Both the position numbers and the translations under genes were made by a program. From Chelatococcus asaccharovorans (lineage in GTDB: Bacteria; Pseudomonadota; Alphaproteobacteria; Rhizobiales; Beijerinckiaceae), in NCBI RefSeq assembly GCF_003201475.1, contig NZ_QJJK01000017.1, forward strand, positions 1-64,000: a DNA stretch of 64,000 nt, in the 5' to 3' direction. The notes below the pieces were generated by a model. That model had not been told where the DNA came from. It did not search any database and saw only the letters and a list, made by a program, of their open reading frames with translations. This document shows positions 55,184 to 64,000 of this stretch, one piece after another. Each line of letters opens with the position of its first letter. Position 1 is the stretch's first letter.

Positions 55184-56215
55184 ATGAAGCCTTATCGCGC
55201 TGCCCCTTTCGCCGTTGCCCCCCTGATGGACTGGACGGACCGGCACTGCCGGTTCTTCCATCGCATCCTGACGCGCCGCGCGCTCCTCTATACGGAGATG
55301 GTCACCACCGGCGCCGTCATCCATGGCGATCGCCAACGGCTACTCGGCTTCAGCCGGGAGGAGCATCCGGCTGCCCTGCAGCTCGGCGGCAGCGATCCGG
55401 CGGACCTGGCCGAGGCGGCGCGCATCGGCGCGGACTTCGGCTATGACGAGATCAATCTGAATGTCGGCTGCCCCTCGGACCGGGTGCAGAACGGCCGCTT
55501 CGGCGCCTGCCTCATGCGCGAGCCCGCCCTCGTGGCGGATTGCGTGGCTGCAATGAAGGCGGCCGTCGCGATCCCCGTGACCGTCAAATGCCGCATCGGC
55601 GTCGATGATCAGGACCCGGAGGAGGCGCTCGACACCCTGACCCGCGGCCTCGTGGCGGCCGGCGTCGACGGGCTCGTCGTGCACGCGCGCAAGGCGTGGT
55701 TGCAGGGATTGTCGCCCAAGGAGAACCGGGAGGTGCCGCCTCTCGACTACGGGCGCGTCCATCGGCTCAAGCGGGCCTGGCCCGATCTGCCGATCGTCCT
55801 CAACGGCGGCCTCGCCGATGTGGCGGCCGGCCTTGCCGCCATGAACGGGGAGGGGGTCACGCTCGATGGCATGATGCTCGGCCGCGCGGCCTATCAGAAC
55901 CCGGAAATTCTGATGGCTGTCGACCCCTTGCTCTATGGCGAGCCCGCACCGGTTGCCACCGCGGAGGAGGCGATCAACGCCTATATTCCGTATGTGGAAG
56001 CGCGCCTCGCGGAGGGCTATCGCCTTAACCAGATGACGCGACATCTGCTCGGCCTGTTTCCGGGGCGCCCGGGTGCCAGGCTCTACCGCCGGCACCTGGC
56101 GACGGAAGCGGTCAAGCCGGGCGCTGGCGTTGACGTTCTGCGCGCGGCCGTTGCTCAAGTGACAGAAGCCTCAGCGCGCCAAGCCGAGCGCGACGCGCTC
56201 GAAAGCGCCGCCTGA
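55184..56215 (+). CDS. dusA: tRNA-dihydrouridine synthase A
   Basis: DusA reduces uridine 20/20a in the tRNA D-loop with FMN. The 343-residue protein has VAPLMDWTDRHCRFFHRILT, LNVGCPSDRVQNGRFGACLM with the catalytic Cys, VKCRIGVDDQDP and HARKAWLQGLSPKENREVPP, all specific to DusA rather than DusB or DusC. Start ATG 55184 (MKPYRAAPFAVAP) lacks a strong ribosome site. The open frame to 54089 is an antisense shadow of the SDR and is rejected. Confidence 0.95.
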   Translation: MKPYRAAPFAVAPLMDWTDRHCRFFHRILTRRALLYTEMVTTGAVIHGDRQRLLGFSREEHPAALQLGGSDPADLAEAARIGADFGYDEINLNVGCPSDRVQNGRFGACLMREPALVADCVAAMKAAVAIPVTVKCRIGVDDQDPEEALDTLTRGLVAAGVDGLVVHARKAWLQGLSPKENREVPPLDYGRVHRLKRAWPDLPIVLNGGLADVAAGLAAMNGEGVTLDGMMLGRAAYQNPEILMAVDPLLYGEPAPVATAEEAINAYIPYVEARLAEGYRLNQMTRHLLGLFPGRPGARLYRRHLATEAVKPGAGVDVLRAAVAQVTEASARQAERDALESAA

Positions 56216-56257
56216 TTGCTGCGACTGACCGACATTCAAAAATGGCGTGAGCGAAAT

Positions 56258-56366
56258 GAGTGTCTTCCCCGGCGTCGCGCAGCGACGGGAAGGGGACCCA
56301 TTGATCCTCGATACATAGTTCTGGATCCCCTTCCCGGGCTGCGGCGCAGCCCGCCGGGGATGACAC
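56258..56366. repeat. Intergenic palindromic repeat (RIME-like), copy D
   Basis: GTGTCTTCCCCGGCGTCGCG begins the copy and CGCCGGGGATGACAC ends it, with GGGGACCCATTGATCC and GGATCCCCTTCCCGGG inside. It lies between convergent dusA and the retropepsin gene. Confidence 0.7.
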
Positions 56367-56407
56367 GGAGCAGAGAACGGACGCGTGCTTCAGAATACCG
56401 ATTGCGC

Positions 56408-57139
56408 TTACGTCTGCGGCCGCATGATCAGCCGGTCGCCGCGGACCTCGTAGGAGCCAAGGCGCTCCAGGAAGGTCATTCCCAGGAGGTTCTGGAACAG
56501 GCTGCCCTGGCGTGCAACGAGCGCCGGCACCCGTCGCTCGACGATCGAGCCGACCGCGAGCGTATCGATGGTGATAGCGGCCGCCATGGTCGATCCATTG
56601 GCCGTGCGCACGGGACGGTTGAAGGCCAGTTGATCGACATTGATGCCGATGCGCTTCGCGGTTTCTGTCGTCAGCACCACGACACTGGCGCCGGTATCGA
56701 GGATGAAGCGGGCCGTGCGGCCGTTGACCTCGGCCTCGACGTCGAAACTGCCGCTGCCCGATCGCACCACCGAGATTTCGCCGGCGGGCCCAGGGACAAC
56801 GCGTCCCGGGGTGAGTTCGCCGAGGATGCGATGGCCGAACACGGTGATATCGTCGCGATAGCTGTAGAGGCCGACCAGGCCGACGAGTGCGATCATCCAG
56901 AAGGCCAGAGCCTGGACTGCCTGGGACCAGCGTCCCCGAAATAGGGCGACCATCGATCCGAAGATCACAATGCCGAAAGCCGACAGGCTCGCGAAACGCG
57001 CGAGCTGATCGGGCGCCATGCCGGCGATGGTCTCCTCGCCGCTGAACAGCAGGAGGAGGACGAGTGCCACGCCGATGATGGCAAGGGGAACGATCAATCG
57101 CATAGGGCCGGCCGGATCATCAGGGGTGGTTACCTCCAT
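56408..57139 (-). CDS. Membrane-anchored retropepsin-like aspartic protease (TIGR02281 type)
   Basis: The 243-residue protein has three hydrophobic helices, at about 14-33, 46-65 and 73-94, then a periplasmic single-lobe aspartic protease domain. Its active site is ARFILDTGASVVVLTTETAK, followed by GINVDQL, VPALVARQGSLFQNLLGMTF and LERLGSYEVRGDRLIMRP (the LGMxFL flap-end motif). One DTG motif per chain means it must dimerise, as in retroviral proteases; Rickettsia APRc is a related example. The substrate is unknown. A TTG at 57148 and ATG at 57103 are alternative starts. It starts 12 bases after cobS. Confidence 0.86.
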   Translation of the reverse strand: MEVTTPDDPAGPMRLIVPLAIIGVALVLLLLFSGEETIAGMAPDQLARFASLSAFGIVIFGSMVALFRGRWSQAVQALAFWMIALVGLVGLYSYRDDITVFGHRILGELTPGRVVPGPAGEISVVRSGSGSFDVEAEVNGRTARFILDTGASVVVLTTETAKRIGINVDQLAFNRPVRTANGSTMAAAITIDTLAVGSIVERRVPALVARQGSLFQNLLGMTFLERLGSYEVRGDRLIMRPQT

Positions 57140-57151
57140 ATAGGCCAAGAT

Positions 57152-58006
57152 CTAGGGAGACATCGCCAGGATACCAAAAAAAAAGGCCATCTCGGCGGCC
57201 TGCTGGGCGGCGCCTGCGATGTCGCCGGTGTGTCCGCCGAGCTTCGTCCGGGCCAGGCGGGTTATGCCCCAGGCCGCGGCGATGGCGGCGAGCGCGCCGA
57301 CCGCCGCGGGGCCGATGGCGAGACCGGCGACGAGCCGTGCGACGATGATCAGGGCGAGGCACAGCAGCGCGGCGACGCTGAGCGCCGTCGCGTCGGGTCG
57401 GCCGGCGCGGGCGCCGGCGCCCGCGGGACGCGCGGGCGGCAGGACGGCGAGCGGCAGCAGCCCCGCCGTACGCGAGACTGCTGCGGCCACGACGATGGCT
57501 GCCACAACGGCGAGGGGTGGCATGCGGCTCGCAAACTCGGCGAGCAGCGCGACGCGGAGCAGGAGGCCGAGGCACAGCGCGGCCGCGCCGAAGGCACCGA
57601 TGCGGCTGTCGCGCATGATCTCCAGCCGGCGTTCGCGCGTCCGGCCGCCGAACAGACCGTCCGCGGTATCGCTCCAGCCATCCTCGTGCAGCGCACCCGT
57701 GATCGCCGTCAGGGCAGCCACCGCGAGCACGGCGGAGGGCAGGGCCCCGATGCCGAGGGAAAGCCCTGCTGCCATAACGAGCCCACCGCAGAGGCCGAGG
57801 ACGGCACCGGCGAGGGGCAGGGCCCGGATCATGACGCCGAAATCCGGCGGGGCCTTGCCGCCGTCGGGGAGCCAGCCTTGCGGCACCGGCAGGCGGGAGT
57901 AGAAGGCGAGGCAGGCCGCCGCGTCGGCGGCGAGACCGCGCCACCCCCCTGGCGCGGCGATGCGGCGCGCGCCTCGATCGTCATTGGACCCTGTCATCGG
58001 CTTCAC
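57152..58006 (-). CDS. cobS: Adenosylcobinamide-GDP ribazoletransferase (cobalamin synthase)
   Basis: CobS joins alpha-ribazole (phosphate) to adenosylcobinamide-GDP in the last step of cobalamin assembly. The 284-residue membrane protein has CLAFYSRLPVPQGW, the signature HEDGWSDTADGLFGGRTRER followed by LEIMRDSRIGAFG, and the late GGHTGDIAGA. It contains several hydrophobic helices. Nine Ts lie in its last dozen codons (57176-57184 on the plus strand), a slippage-prone run. It is divergent from cobT, which makes its substrate. No cobalamin riboswitch was seen in the short gap between them. Confidence 0.95.
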   Translation of the reverse strand: MKPMTGSNDDRGARRIAAPGGWRGLAADAAACLAFYSRLPVPQGWLPDGGKAPPDFGVMIRALPLAGAVLGLCGGLVMAAGLSLGIGALPSAVLAVAALTAITGALHEDGWSDTADGLFGGRTRERRLEIMRDSRIGAFGAAALCLGLLLRVALLAEFASRMPPLAVVAAIVVAAAVSRTAGLLPLAVLPPARPAGAGARAGRPDATALSVAALLCLALIIVARLVAGLAIGPAAVGALAAIAAAWGITRLARTKLGGHTGDIAGAAQQAAEMAFFFGILAMSP

Positions 58007-58132
58007 TCGCGGCTCTGCGACCGGTATAGCTCTCCGGAAGAGGCCTTAGAGCATGTTCCGCGCCCTCAGGCGAGCCTGGCTCGCGCGATGGAAGGCATGC
58101 TTCGTACCGCCGGGCCGAGGAGCATGGGTGTC

Positions 58133-59167
58133 ATGGATATGTCGGCTTCGGGCCTGCCTTTCGACGATGTGCGGCGTCTCATTCCCATGATGCCGGGGCC
58201 TGACGAGGAAGCGGTGGCGATCGTCAAGGCGCGCGATCAGGACCTGACCAAGCCGGCCGGCTCGCTGGGCCGTCTGGAAGACATCGTCGAGTGGGTCGCG
58301 GCCTGGCAGGGCAAGGGCCAGCCGGACATCCGCCGGCCCGTCGTCTGCGTCTTCGCCGGCAATCACGGGGTCGTCAAACACGGCGTATCGCCCTATCCGC
58401 AGAGCGTGACGCGCCAGATGCTGGAGAACTTCGCGGCCGGCGGCGCGGCCATCAACCAGATCTGTGCGGCCTATGACCTTGGCTTCAAGGTGTTCGATCT
58501 GGCGCTCGACCTGCCGACCGGCGATTTCACCGAGGAGGCGGCGCTCGACGAGAAGTCCTGCGTGGCGACGATGGCCTTCGGCATGGAGGCGATCGCCGGC
58601 GGCGCCGATCTCCTCTGCCTCGGCGAGATGGGCATCGGCAATACGACGAGCGCGGCAGCCATTTTTGCGGCGCTCTATGGGGGCCCCGTCGGCAAATGGG
58701 TCGGCCGCGGCACGGGGATCGACGATGCCGGCCTCGCCCGCAAGCGCGCCGTCGTGGAACAGGCGCTGGCCACCCATGCCGGGCATCTCGACGATCCGCT
58801 GGAGGTGTTGCGCCGGCTCGGCGGGCGCGAGGTGGCGGCGATCGCCGGCGCCATTCTGGCGGCGCGGCTGCAGCGAATCCCGGTGATCCTCGACGGCTAT
58901 GTCGTCTGTGCCGCTGCGGCGGTGCTGAAAGCCCTGGATCCGGGCGCGCTCGACCATTGCCTCGCCGGCCACCGCTCGGCGGAAGGGGCGCACGGCGAGG
59001 TGCTCGAGCGTCTCGGCCTCGAGCCGGTGCTCGATCTCGGGATGCGGCTCGGCGAGGGCACAGGTGCGGCGCTCGCGGCGGGGATCGTCAAGGCGGCCGT
59101 CGCGACCCACAACGGCATGGCGACCTTTGCCCAGGCGGCCGTCTCGCAGCGGCCGGACGCGTCCTGA
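58133..59167 (+). CDS. cobT: Nicotinate-nucleotide-dimethylbenzimidazole phosphoribosyltransferase
   Basis: CobT activates the lower ligand by forming alpha-ribazole phosphate from dimethylbenzimidazole and nicotinate mononucleotide. The 344-residue sequence has DQDLTKPAGSLGRLEDIVEW, VCVFAGNHGVVKHGVSPYPQ, CLGEMGIGNTTSAAAIFAAL and LRLGEGTGAALA-like MRLGEGTGAALAAGIVKAAV. The catalytic Glu near the C-terminus is in this last stretch. ATG 58133 is chosen with GAGGAG ten bases upstream; ATG 58139 (MSASGLPF) is possible. The long frame upstream is antisense shadow of cobS. Confidence 0.95.
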   Translation: MDMSASGLPFDDVRRLIPMMPGPDEEAVAIVKARDQDLTKPAGSLGRLEDIVEWVAAWQGKGQPDIRRPVVCVFAGNHGVVKHGVSPYPQSVTRQMLENFAAGGAAINQICAAYDLGFKVFDLALDLPTGDFTEEAALDEKSCVATMAFGMEAIAGGADLLCLGEMGIGNTTSAAAIFAALYGGPVGKWVGRGTGIDDAGLARKRAVVEQALATHAGHLDDPLEVLRRLGGREVAAIAGAILAARLQRIPVILDGYVVCAAAAVLKALDPGALDHCLAGHRSAEGAHGEVLERLGLEPVLDLGMRLGEGTGAALAAGIVKAAVATHNGMATFAQAAVSQRPDAS

Positions 59168-59697
59168 TCGCGCGGTCCCGCCGCCTGCCTCACGCCGTTG
59201 GCGGCGGCAGCCGGAGAGCGCCTGGCCACTGGCGGCTTGTTTCCCTGGCCGCTTTGCTCGGCCTAGTCGCCGTGGGCTACTGGCAGCAGAGCGGTGAAAC
59301 GGTCACAGGCATGGCCCGCGCAATCGATGGTGATTCGCTGCGCCTCGGCCAGCGCGAGCTGAGGCTCGCCGGCATCGATGCCCCGGAGCTCCACCAGACC
59401 TGCCAGCATGACGACGGCATCTATCCCTGCGGCCGCGAGGCCCGCGGCTATCTCGACAGCATATTGGCGCGCGCGCCGGTGACCTGCACCATGCGGGAAA
59501 AGGACCGCTATGGTCGGGACTTGGCGCTTTGCCGGCAGGGTGACATCGACCTCAATGCCGCCCTCGTCCGCGCGGGGCAGGCCGTTGCTTATGGCCGGTT
59601 CGACGCGGAGGAGCGTCAGGCGCGCGCCGGCCGGCGCGGTGTCTGGTCGGGGCGCTTCGAGCGCCCGGCGGAGTGGCGACGCGCGCATCCGCGTTGA
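59164..59697 (+). CDS. Thermonuclease-family (SNase-like) nuclease
   Basis: The 177-residue protein has an N-terminal hydrophobic segment (LVSLAALLGLVAVGYWQQ), then the SNase fold: AIDGDSLRL, LRLAGIDAPELHQTC with Arg and Glu of the active site, GREARGYLDSIL, MREKDRYGRDLALCR with the second Arg, and LNAALVRAGQAVAYGRF. It cuts DNA or RNA with calcium, probably outside the cytoplasm. No ATG precedes the hydrophobic segment. The start shown is a CTG that overlaps the cobT stop (CTGA); TTG 59254 or GTG 59272 would cut into the segment. Only the start is doubtful. Confidence 0.82.
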   Translation: MIARSRRLPHAVGGGSRRAPGHWRLVSLAALLGLVAVGYWQQSGETVTGMARAIDGDSLRLGQRELRLAGIDAPELHQTCQHDDGIYPCGREARGYLDSILARAPVTCTMREKDRYGRDLALCRQGDIDLNAALVRAGQAVAYGRFDAEERQARAGRRGVWSGRFERPAEWRRAHPR

Positions 59698-59985
59698 GGT
59701 CAGCGCAGCTATGTGTTTTTTCACACAGTCAAGAGCGGGTTGTTAATCTACTCTACCTATATAGACGACTTCCGAGACCCTGGACTTCCAGCGCGGTTCC
59801 TGACCCCAGGAGCCGCGTTTCTTTTTTGGCGTCCCGGTCATTGGTCCGGGCGCACGGTTGACCTTGCCCCCATCGCGGCTCATATCCCGATCCGTTGACA
59901 TGTCGGATAGGGTGCAAGGCCATAGCCGGCGAGAGGGGCTCCCACATCGGATGCCCGCGGCGCTGGGCCTTGGAGCGAGGGTAGA

Positions 59986-61131
59986 ATGATCACGAGAGAT
60001 GCAGTCATTGCGCGCCTCAACACCATTGCCGGGCCCGATGGCGCCACGCCGCTCGGTCGTTCCCCCGCCTTGTCCGAAGTGGTGATCGCCGGCGCCAAGG
60101 TCTATTTCTCCATCGCCATCGATCCTGCGCGCTCCCAGGAGCTGGAGCCGCTGCGCAACCGCGCCGAGGGGCTCGTGCGCGAGATGCCGGGCGTCGACAG
60201 CGTCATCGTGACCTTGACGGCGGAGGCGGCTCCCGCGTCCTCGGGAGCCGCACGCGCTTCCGCGCGCCCGGCTGCCCCCGCCGGGGAGCGCCCGCTCGGG
60301 CCGAAAGCCGCGTCGCAGACGAAGGCGGGTGTCCCCGGCGTTACGCATATCGTGGCAGTGGCCAGCGGCAAGGGCGGCGTCGGCAAATCCACGGTTGCCT
60401 GCAACCTCGCCCTCGCGCTGGCGAAGCAGGGGCTTCGCGTCGGGCTGCTCGACGCCGATATCTACGGCCCGTCGATGCCGAAGCTGCTCGCTCTCTCGGG
60501 CAAGCCCGAGGTCATCCCCGGCCGGCGTATCTTGCGGCCTCTCGTTGCGCATGGGCTCAAGGTGATGTCGATCGGGTTTCTCGTCGACGAGCAGGCCGCG
60601 ATGATCTGGCGTGGGCCCATGGTGATGTCCGCCATCCAGCAGATGCTGCGGGAAGTGGAGTGGGGCGAACTCGACATCTTGATCGTCGACATGCCGCCCG
60701 GCACGGGTGACGCGCAATTGACGATGGCGCAGAACGCGGCGCTGGCCGGCGCCGTGATCGTCTCGACGCCCCAGGACCTGGCCTTGATCGATGCGCGGCG
60801 CGGGGTCGCCATGTTCCGCCGGGTCGAGGTGCCCATCCTCGGCGTCGTCGAGAACATGTCGAGCTTCATCTGCCCGCATTGCGGCGGCCGCTCCGACATC
60901 TTCGGCCACGGCGGCGCGCGCGATGAGGCGCGCGCCATGGACGTGCCCTTCCTGGGCGAGGTGCCGCTGACGATGGCGCTGCGTGAGGCCTCCGACCAGG
61001 GCGAGCCCATCGTGGTCCGCGACCCCCATGGCCCCGAGGCGAGTGTTTTCATGGATATGGCCGCGCAACTTGCCGGTGTTCTCGGGGGTACCCCGCGCCT
61101 GCGCCCCGCGCCGCGGATCGTGATCGAATAA
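59986..61131 (+). CDS. apbC: Mrp/ApbC-type Fe-S cluster carrier ATPase
   Basis: The 381-residue protein has an N-terminal MIP18/DUF59 domain (residues about 1-90) and a P-loop ATPase domain. The deviant Walker A is ASGKGGVGKSTVACNLALAL, with LLDADIYGPSMPKLL, the switch VDMPPGTGDAQLTMAQ and the cluster-binding CxxC in FICPHCGGRSDIFGHGG. This family delivers Fe-S clusters to apoproteins. It lies alone between the nuclease and TakP genes. The gap before it (59698-59985) has a CTATGTG/CACACAG hairpin near 59710 and no gene. Confidence 0.95.
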   Translation: MITRDAVIARLNTIAGPDGATPLGRSPALSEVVIAGAKVYFSIAIDPARSQELEPLRNRAEGLVREMPGVDSVIVTLTAEAAPASSGAARASARPAAPAGERPLGPKAASQTKAGVPGVTHIVAVASGKGGVGKSTVACNLALALAKQGLRVGLLDADIYGPSMPKLLALSGKPEVIPGRRILRPLVAHGLKVMSIGFLVDEQAAMIWRGPMVMSAIQQMLREVEWGELDILIVDMPPGTGDAQLTMAQNAALAGAVIVSTPQDLALIDARRGVAMFRRVEVPILGVVENMSSFICPHCGGRSDIFGHGGARDEARAMDVPFLGEVPLTMALREASDQGEPIVVRDPHGPEASVFMDMAAQLAGVLGGTPRLRPAPRIVIE

Positions 61132-62412
<1,281 letters not shown>

Positions 62413-62435
62413 GCTTTGTCTCGCAGGGGTTAAGG

Positions 62436-62467
62436 GGGCGGTCATCCGAAGGGGTGGCCGCCCTTTT
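62436..62467 (+). terminator. Intrinsic terminator after takP
   Basis: GGGCGGTCA (62436-62444) and TGGCCGCCC (62455-62463) form a 9-bp stem followed by TTTT. It lies 24 bases after the takP stop. Confidence 0.75.
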
Positions 62468-62580
62468 CGCGTCCAAGGCCCCGATCCAAGCCCCCGATCC
62501 AAGGACCCCTTCCAATGCCCCGTGGCGCTGCCACACGGCAGACCGGCGGCGCCTTGGCGGAGGGCCCGATCAAGAACAAG

Positions 62581-62609
62581 GCCCCGGAGATCGCTCTCCG
62601 GGGCCTTTT
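62581..62609. terminator. Bidirectional intrinsic terminator before the TRAP permease
   Basis: GCCCCGGAGA (62581-62590) and TCTCCGGGGC (62595-62604) form a perfect 10-bp stem with a TCGC loop. TTTT follows on the plus strand and CTTGTTCTT on the minus strand. It would terminate the converging permease transcript. Confidence 0.8.
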
Positions 62610-62624
62610 GTTGTTCGTGAGCCG

Positions 62625-64000
62625 CTATTTGAAGTTGAGCGCCGGCGGCGGCAGGTCGTTGCCCAGGCCCGGCGGCGGGGCGAGGCCTTTCAGTTGATCT
62701 TCGACCCGCTGCGGATCGACCTGCACCGCCCCATGTTTGTAGTGCATCACCATCTGCGGGAAGAAGATGATCAGCGCCACCATGATCAACTGGATAAAGA
62801 CGAAGGGAACCGCGCCCCAGTAGATCTGTCCGGTCGTGATCGGCGCCGTCCGTTTCTTTGTGACTCGGTCGATATAGGCCTCTTTCGGCGCCACCGAGCG
62901 CAGGAAGAACAGCGCGAAGCCGAACGGCGGATGCATGAAGCTTGTCTGCATGTTGACCGCCAGCATCACGCCGAACCAGATCAGGTCGATGCCGAGATGG
63001 TCGGCCACCGGCGCAAGCAGTGGAATGATGATGAAGGCGAGCTCGAAGTAATCGAGGAAGAAGGCGAGGATGAAGATCAGAATGTTGACGAAGACGAGGA
63101 AGCCGACTTCGCCGCCGGGTAGTGCAAGCAGCAGTTCTTCCACCCACTTGTGCCCGTCGACACCATAGAAGGTGAGCGAGAAGACGCGGGCGCCAATGAG
63201 AATGAAGATGACGAAAGCGGACAGTTTCGCAGTCGACTCCGTCGCCTGCTTGAGAAGTCCGAAATTGAGGCGCTTGCGCGCGAAGGCGAGTATCACCGCG
63301 CCCGCCGCGCCCATGGCGCCGCCCTCCGTCGGTGTCGCGACGCCGATGAAGATCGTCCCGAGGACGAGGAAGATGAGGCCGAGCGGCGGCACCATCACAA
63401 AGGTGACCTGCTCGGCGAGGCGCGAGATCAGGCGCTTGCCGGTGGAGCGCTCGATGGTCGCCGCGATGAGCGCATAGACCGTGCCGGCGATGAAGGCTTC
63501 CGTCAGGAGGGCCCAGTAGGCGTGCTCGGTACTCTTAAGCACGATATAGAGGCCGACGAGGGCCGCTGTGATGAGGAGCGTCAGGACGATGCGCTGGCTG
63601 CCGAGCAGCCTGTTGAAGAGCGCCGAGAGAAAGGCCACGATCACCGCGATCGACATGGTCAGGACGACGAAGTCGGCACCGGCGCGTACCTCGGTCTGAC
63701 GCATGACGTAATAGGCGGCGAGCCCCGAGAAGGCCACCAGCGCGCCGACCTGCCAGACCCCGCGGTCGCCTCCTTCCTCCCGATGCCCGATCGCATCCGC
63801 GGGCAAGCCGGGTGCGCTGTTCGGATAAATCATGGACATGAGCCAGATATATCCCGCATAGAGAAGGGACAGGATCAGGCCGGGCAGGAAGGCGCCTTCA
63901 TACATATCGCCGACGGAACGGCCGAGCTGATCGGCCATGACGATCAGCACCAAAGACGGCGGGATGATCTGGGCGAGCGTGCCTGATGCGGCAATGACGC
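62625..64000 (-). CDS. dctM: TRAP transporter large permease DctM, 5' end outside window
   Basis: The gene is open to the window end; at least 458 codons are present and the start lies beyond 64000. The visible part begins ASGTLAQIIPPSLVLIVMAD, the conserved pore segment of TRAP large permeases, then helices and VATPTEGGAMGAAGAVILAF, LALPGGEVGFLVFVNILIF, and HLGIDLIWFGVMLAVNMQTS with FMHPPFGFALFFLRSVAPKE. DctM forms the sodium-coupled transport subunit. Its substrate partner is probably takP, although that gene converges on it. A DctQ small subunit may lie upstream, outside the window. Confidence 0.93.
   Translation of the reverse strand, partial: VIAASGTLAQIIPPSLVLIVMADQLGRSVGDMYEGAFLPGLILSLLYAGYIWLMSMIYPNSAPGLPADAIGHREEGGDRGVWQVGALVAFSGLAAYYVMRQTEVRAGADFVVLTMSIAVIVAFLSALFNRLLGSQRIVLTLLITAALVGLYIVLKSTEHAYWALLTEAFIAGTVYALIAATIERSTGKRLISRLAEQVTFVMVPPLGLIFLVLGTIFIGVATPTEGGAMGAAGAVILAFARKRLNFGLLKQATESTAKLSAFVIFILIGARVFSLTFYGVDGHKWVEELLLALPGGEVGFLVFVNILIFILAFFLDYFELAFIIIPLLAPVADHLGIDLIWFGVMLAVNMQTSFMHPPFGFALFFLRSVAPKEAYIDRVTKKRTAPITTGQIYWGAVPFVFIQLIMVALIIFFPQMVMHYKHGAVQVDPQRVEDQLKGLAPPPGLGNDLPPPALNFK

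Noticed and set aside
57230-58132. Apparent 300-residue N-terminal extension of CobT
   Set aside because: It is antisense to cobS; the known CobT N-terminus (SASGLPFDD) begins near 58133.
58007-58132. Possible cobalamin riboswitch between cobS and cobT
   Set aside because: The gap is only about 126 bases and lacks a recognisable B12 box.

Overview
The window is high-GC chromosomal DNA with long antisense shadow frames over most genes. Gene content points to an alphaproteobacterium of the order Hyphomicrobiales (Rhizobiales). The evidence is a Do-protease / response regulator / histidine kinase / glnE / PleC-type kinase block, an Irr-type iron control element, a tandem glycine riboswitch, a urtABCDE urea transporter, a TakP-type 2-oxoacid TRAP protein, and the short intergenic palindromic repeats typical of that order. 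Genus is not determinable by eye; Chelatococcus/Bosea-like relatives are a guess. I see no tRNA, rRNA, CRISPR array, insertion sequence or prophage. It reads as core chromosome with several catabolic and transport modules.

1-11 kb: the end of a periplasmic Do/HtrA protease, a two-component pair that probably senses the envelope, glnE (glutamine synthetase adenylylation), a convergent PleC-like PAS histidine kinase and pepN. 11-16 kb: a CDF metal exporter with an unusually long cytoplasmic part, glyoxalase I, aldose 1-epimerase, a GuaD-type deaminase and a PfkB sugar kinase. 16-20.4 kb: a HAD-UbiA fusion, a GtrA protein, a GT-C-like membrane protein and an SDR. Together these resemble the mycobacterial decaprenyl-phosphate pentose module and are the best candidate for an undescribed pathway.

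20.5-27.7 kb: urea acquisition. UreE with a very long His-rich tail lies beyond a GFA protein from urtE-D-C-B-A, which is preceded by a near-consensus sigma-54 promoter, so nitrogen control is likely. 28-31.3 kb: a ferric-iron binding protein and permease behind an Irr-box-like palindrome, with no ATPase gene beside them. 31.3-34.5 kb: a tandem glycine riboswitch and a small leader ORF directly in front of gcvP, without gcvT or gcvH. 34.7-39 kb: mmsA with a divergent LysR regulator, and a photolyase.

39.5-45.4 kb: a CoA-dependent aromatic (probably 2-aminobenzoate) module. A monooxygenase/reductase fusion faces a translationally coupled SDR-MarR-hydratase-dehydrogenase operon, and both promoters carry a similar AT-rich palindrome. 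45.6-49.5 kb: trifunctional PutA with an N-terminal ribbon-helix-helix domain and GTTGCA-type operators upstream. 49.6-64 kb: a TonB-domain protein with reversed layout, a GNAT acetyltransferase, a LOG protein, Dps, a luciferase-like oxidoreductase, an SDR, dusA, a membrane retropepsin, cobS/cobT (lower-ligand and nucleotide-loop steps of cobalamin), a nuclease, the Mrp/ApbC Fe-S carrier, TakP, and a convergent TRAP large permease cut by the window end.
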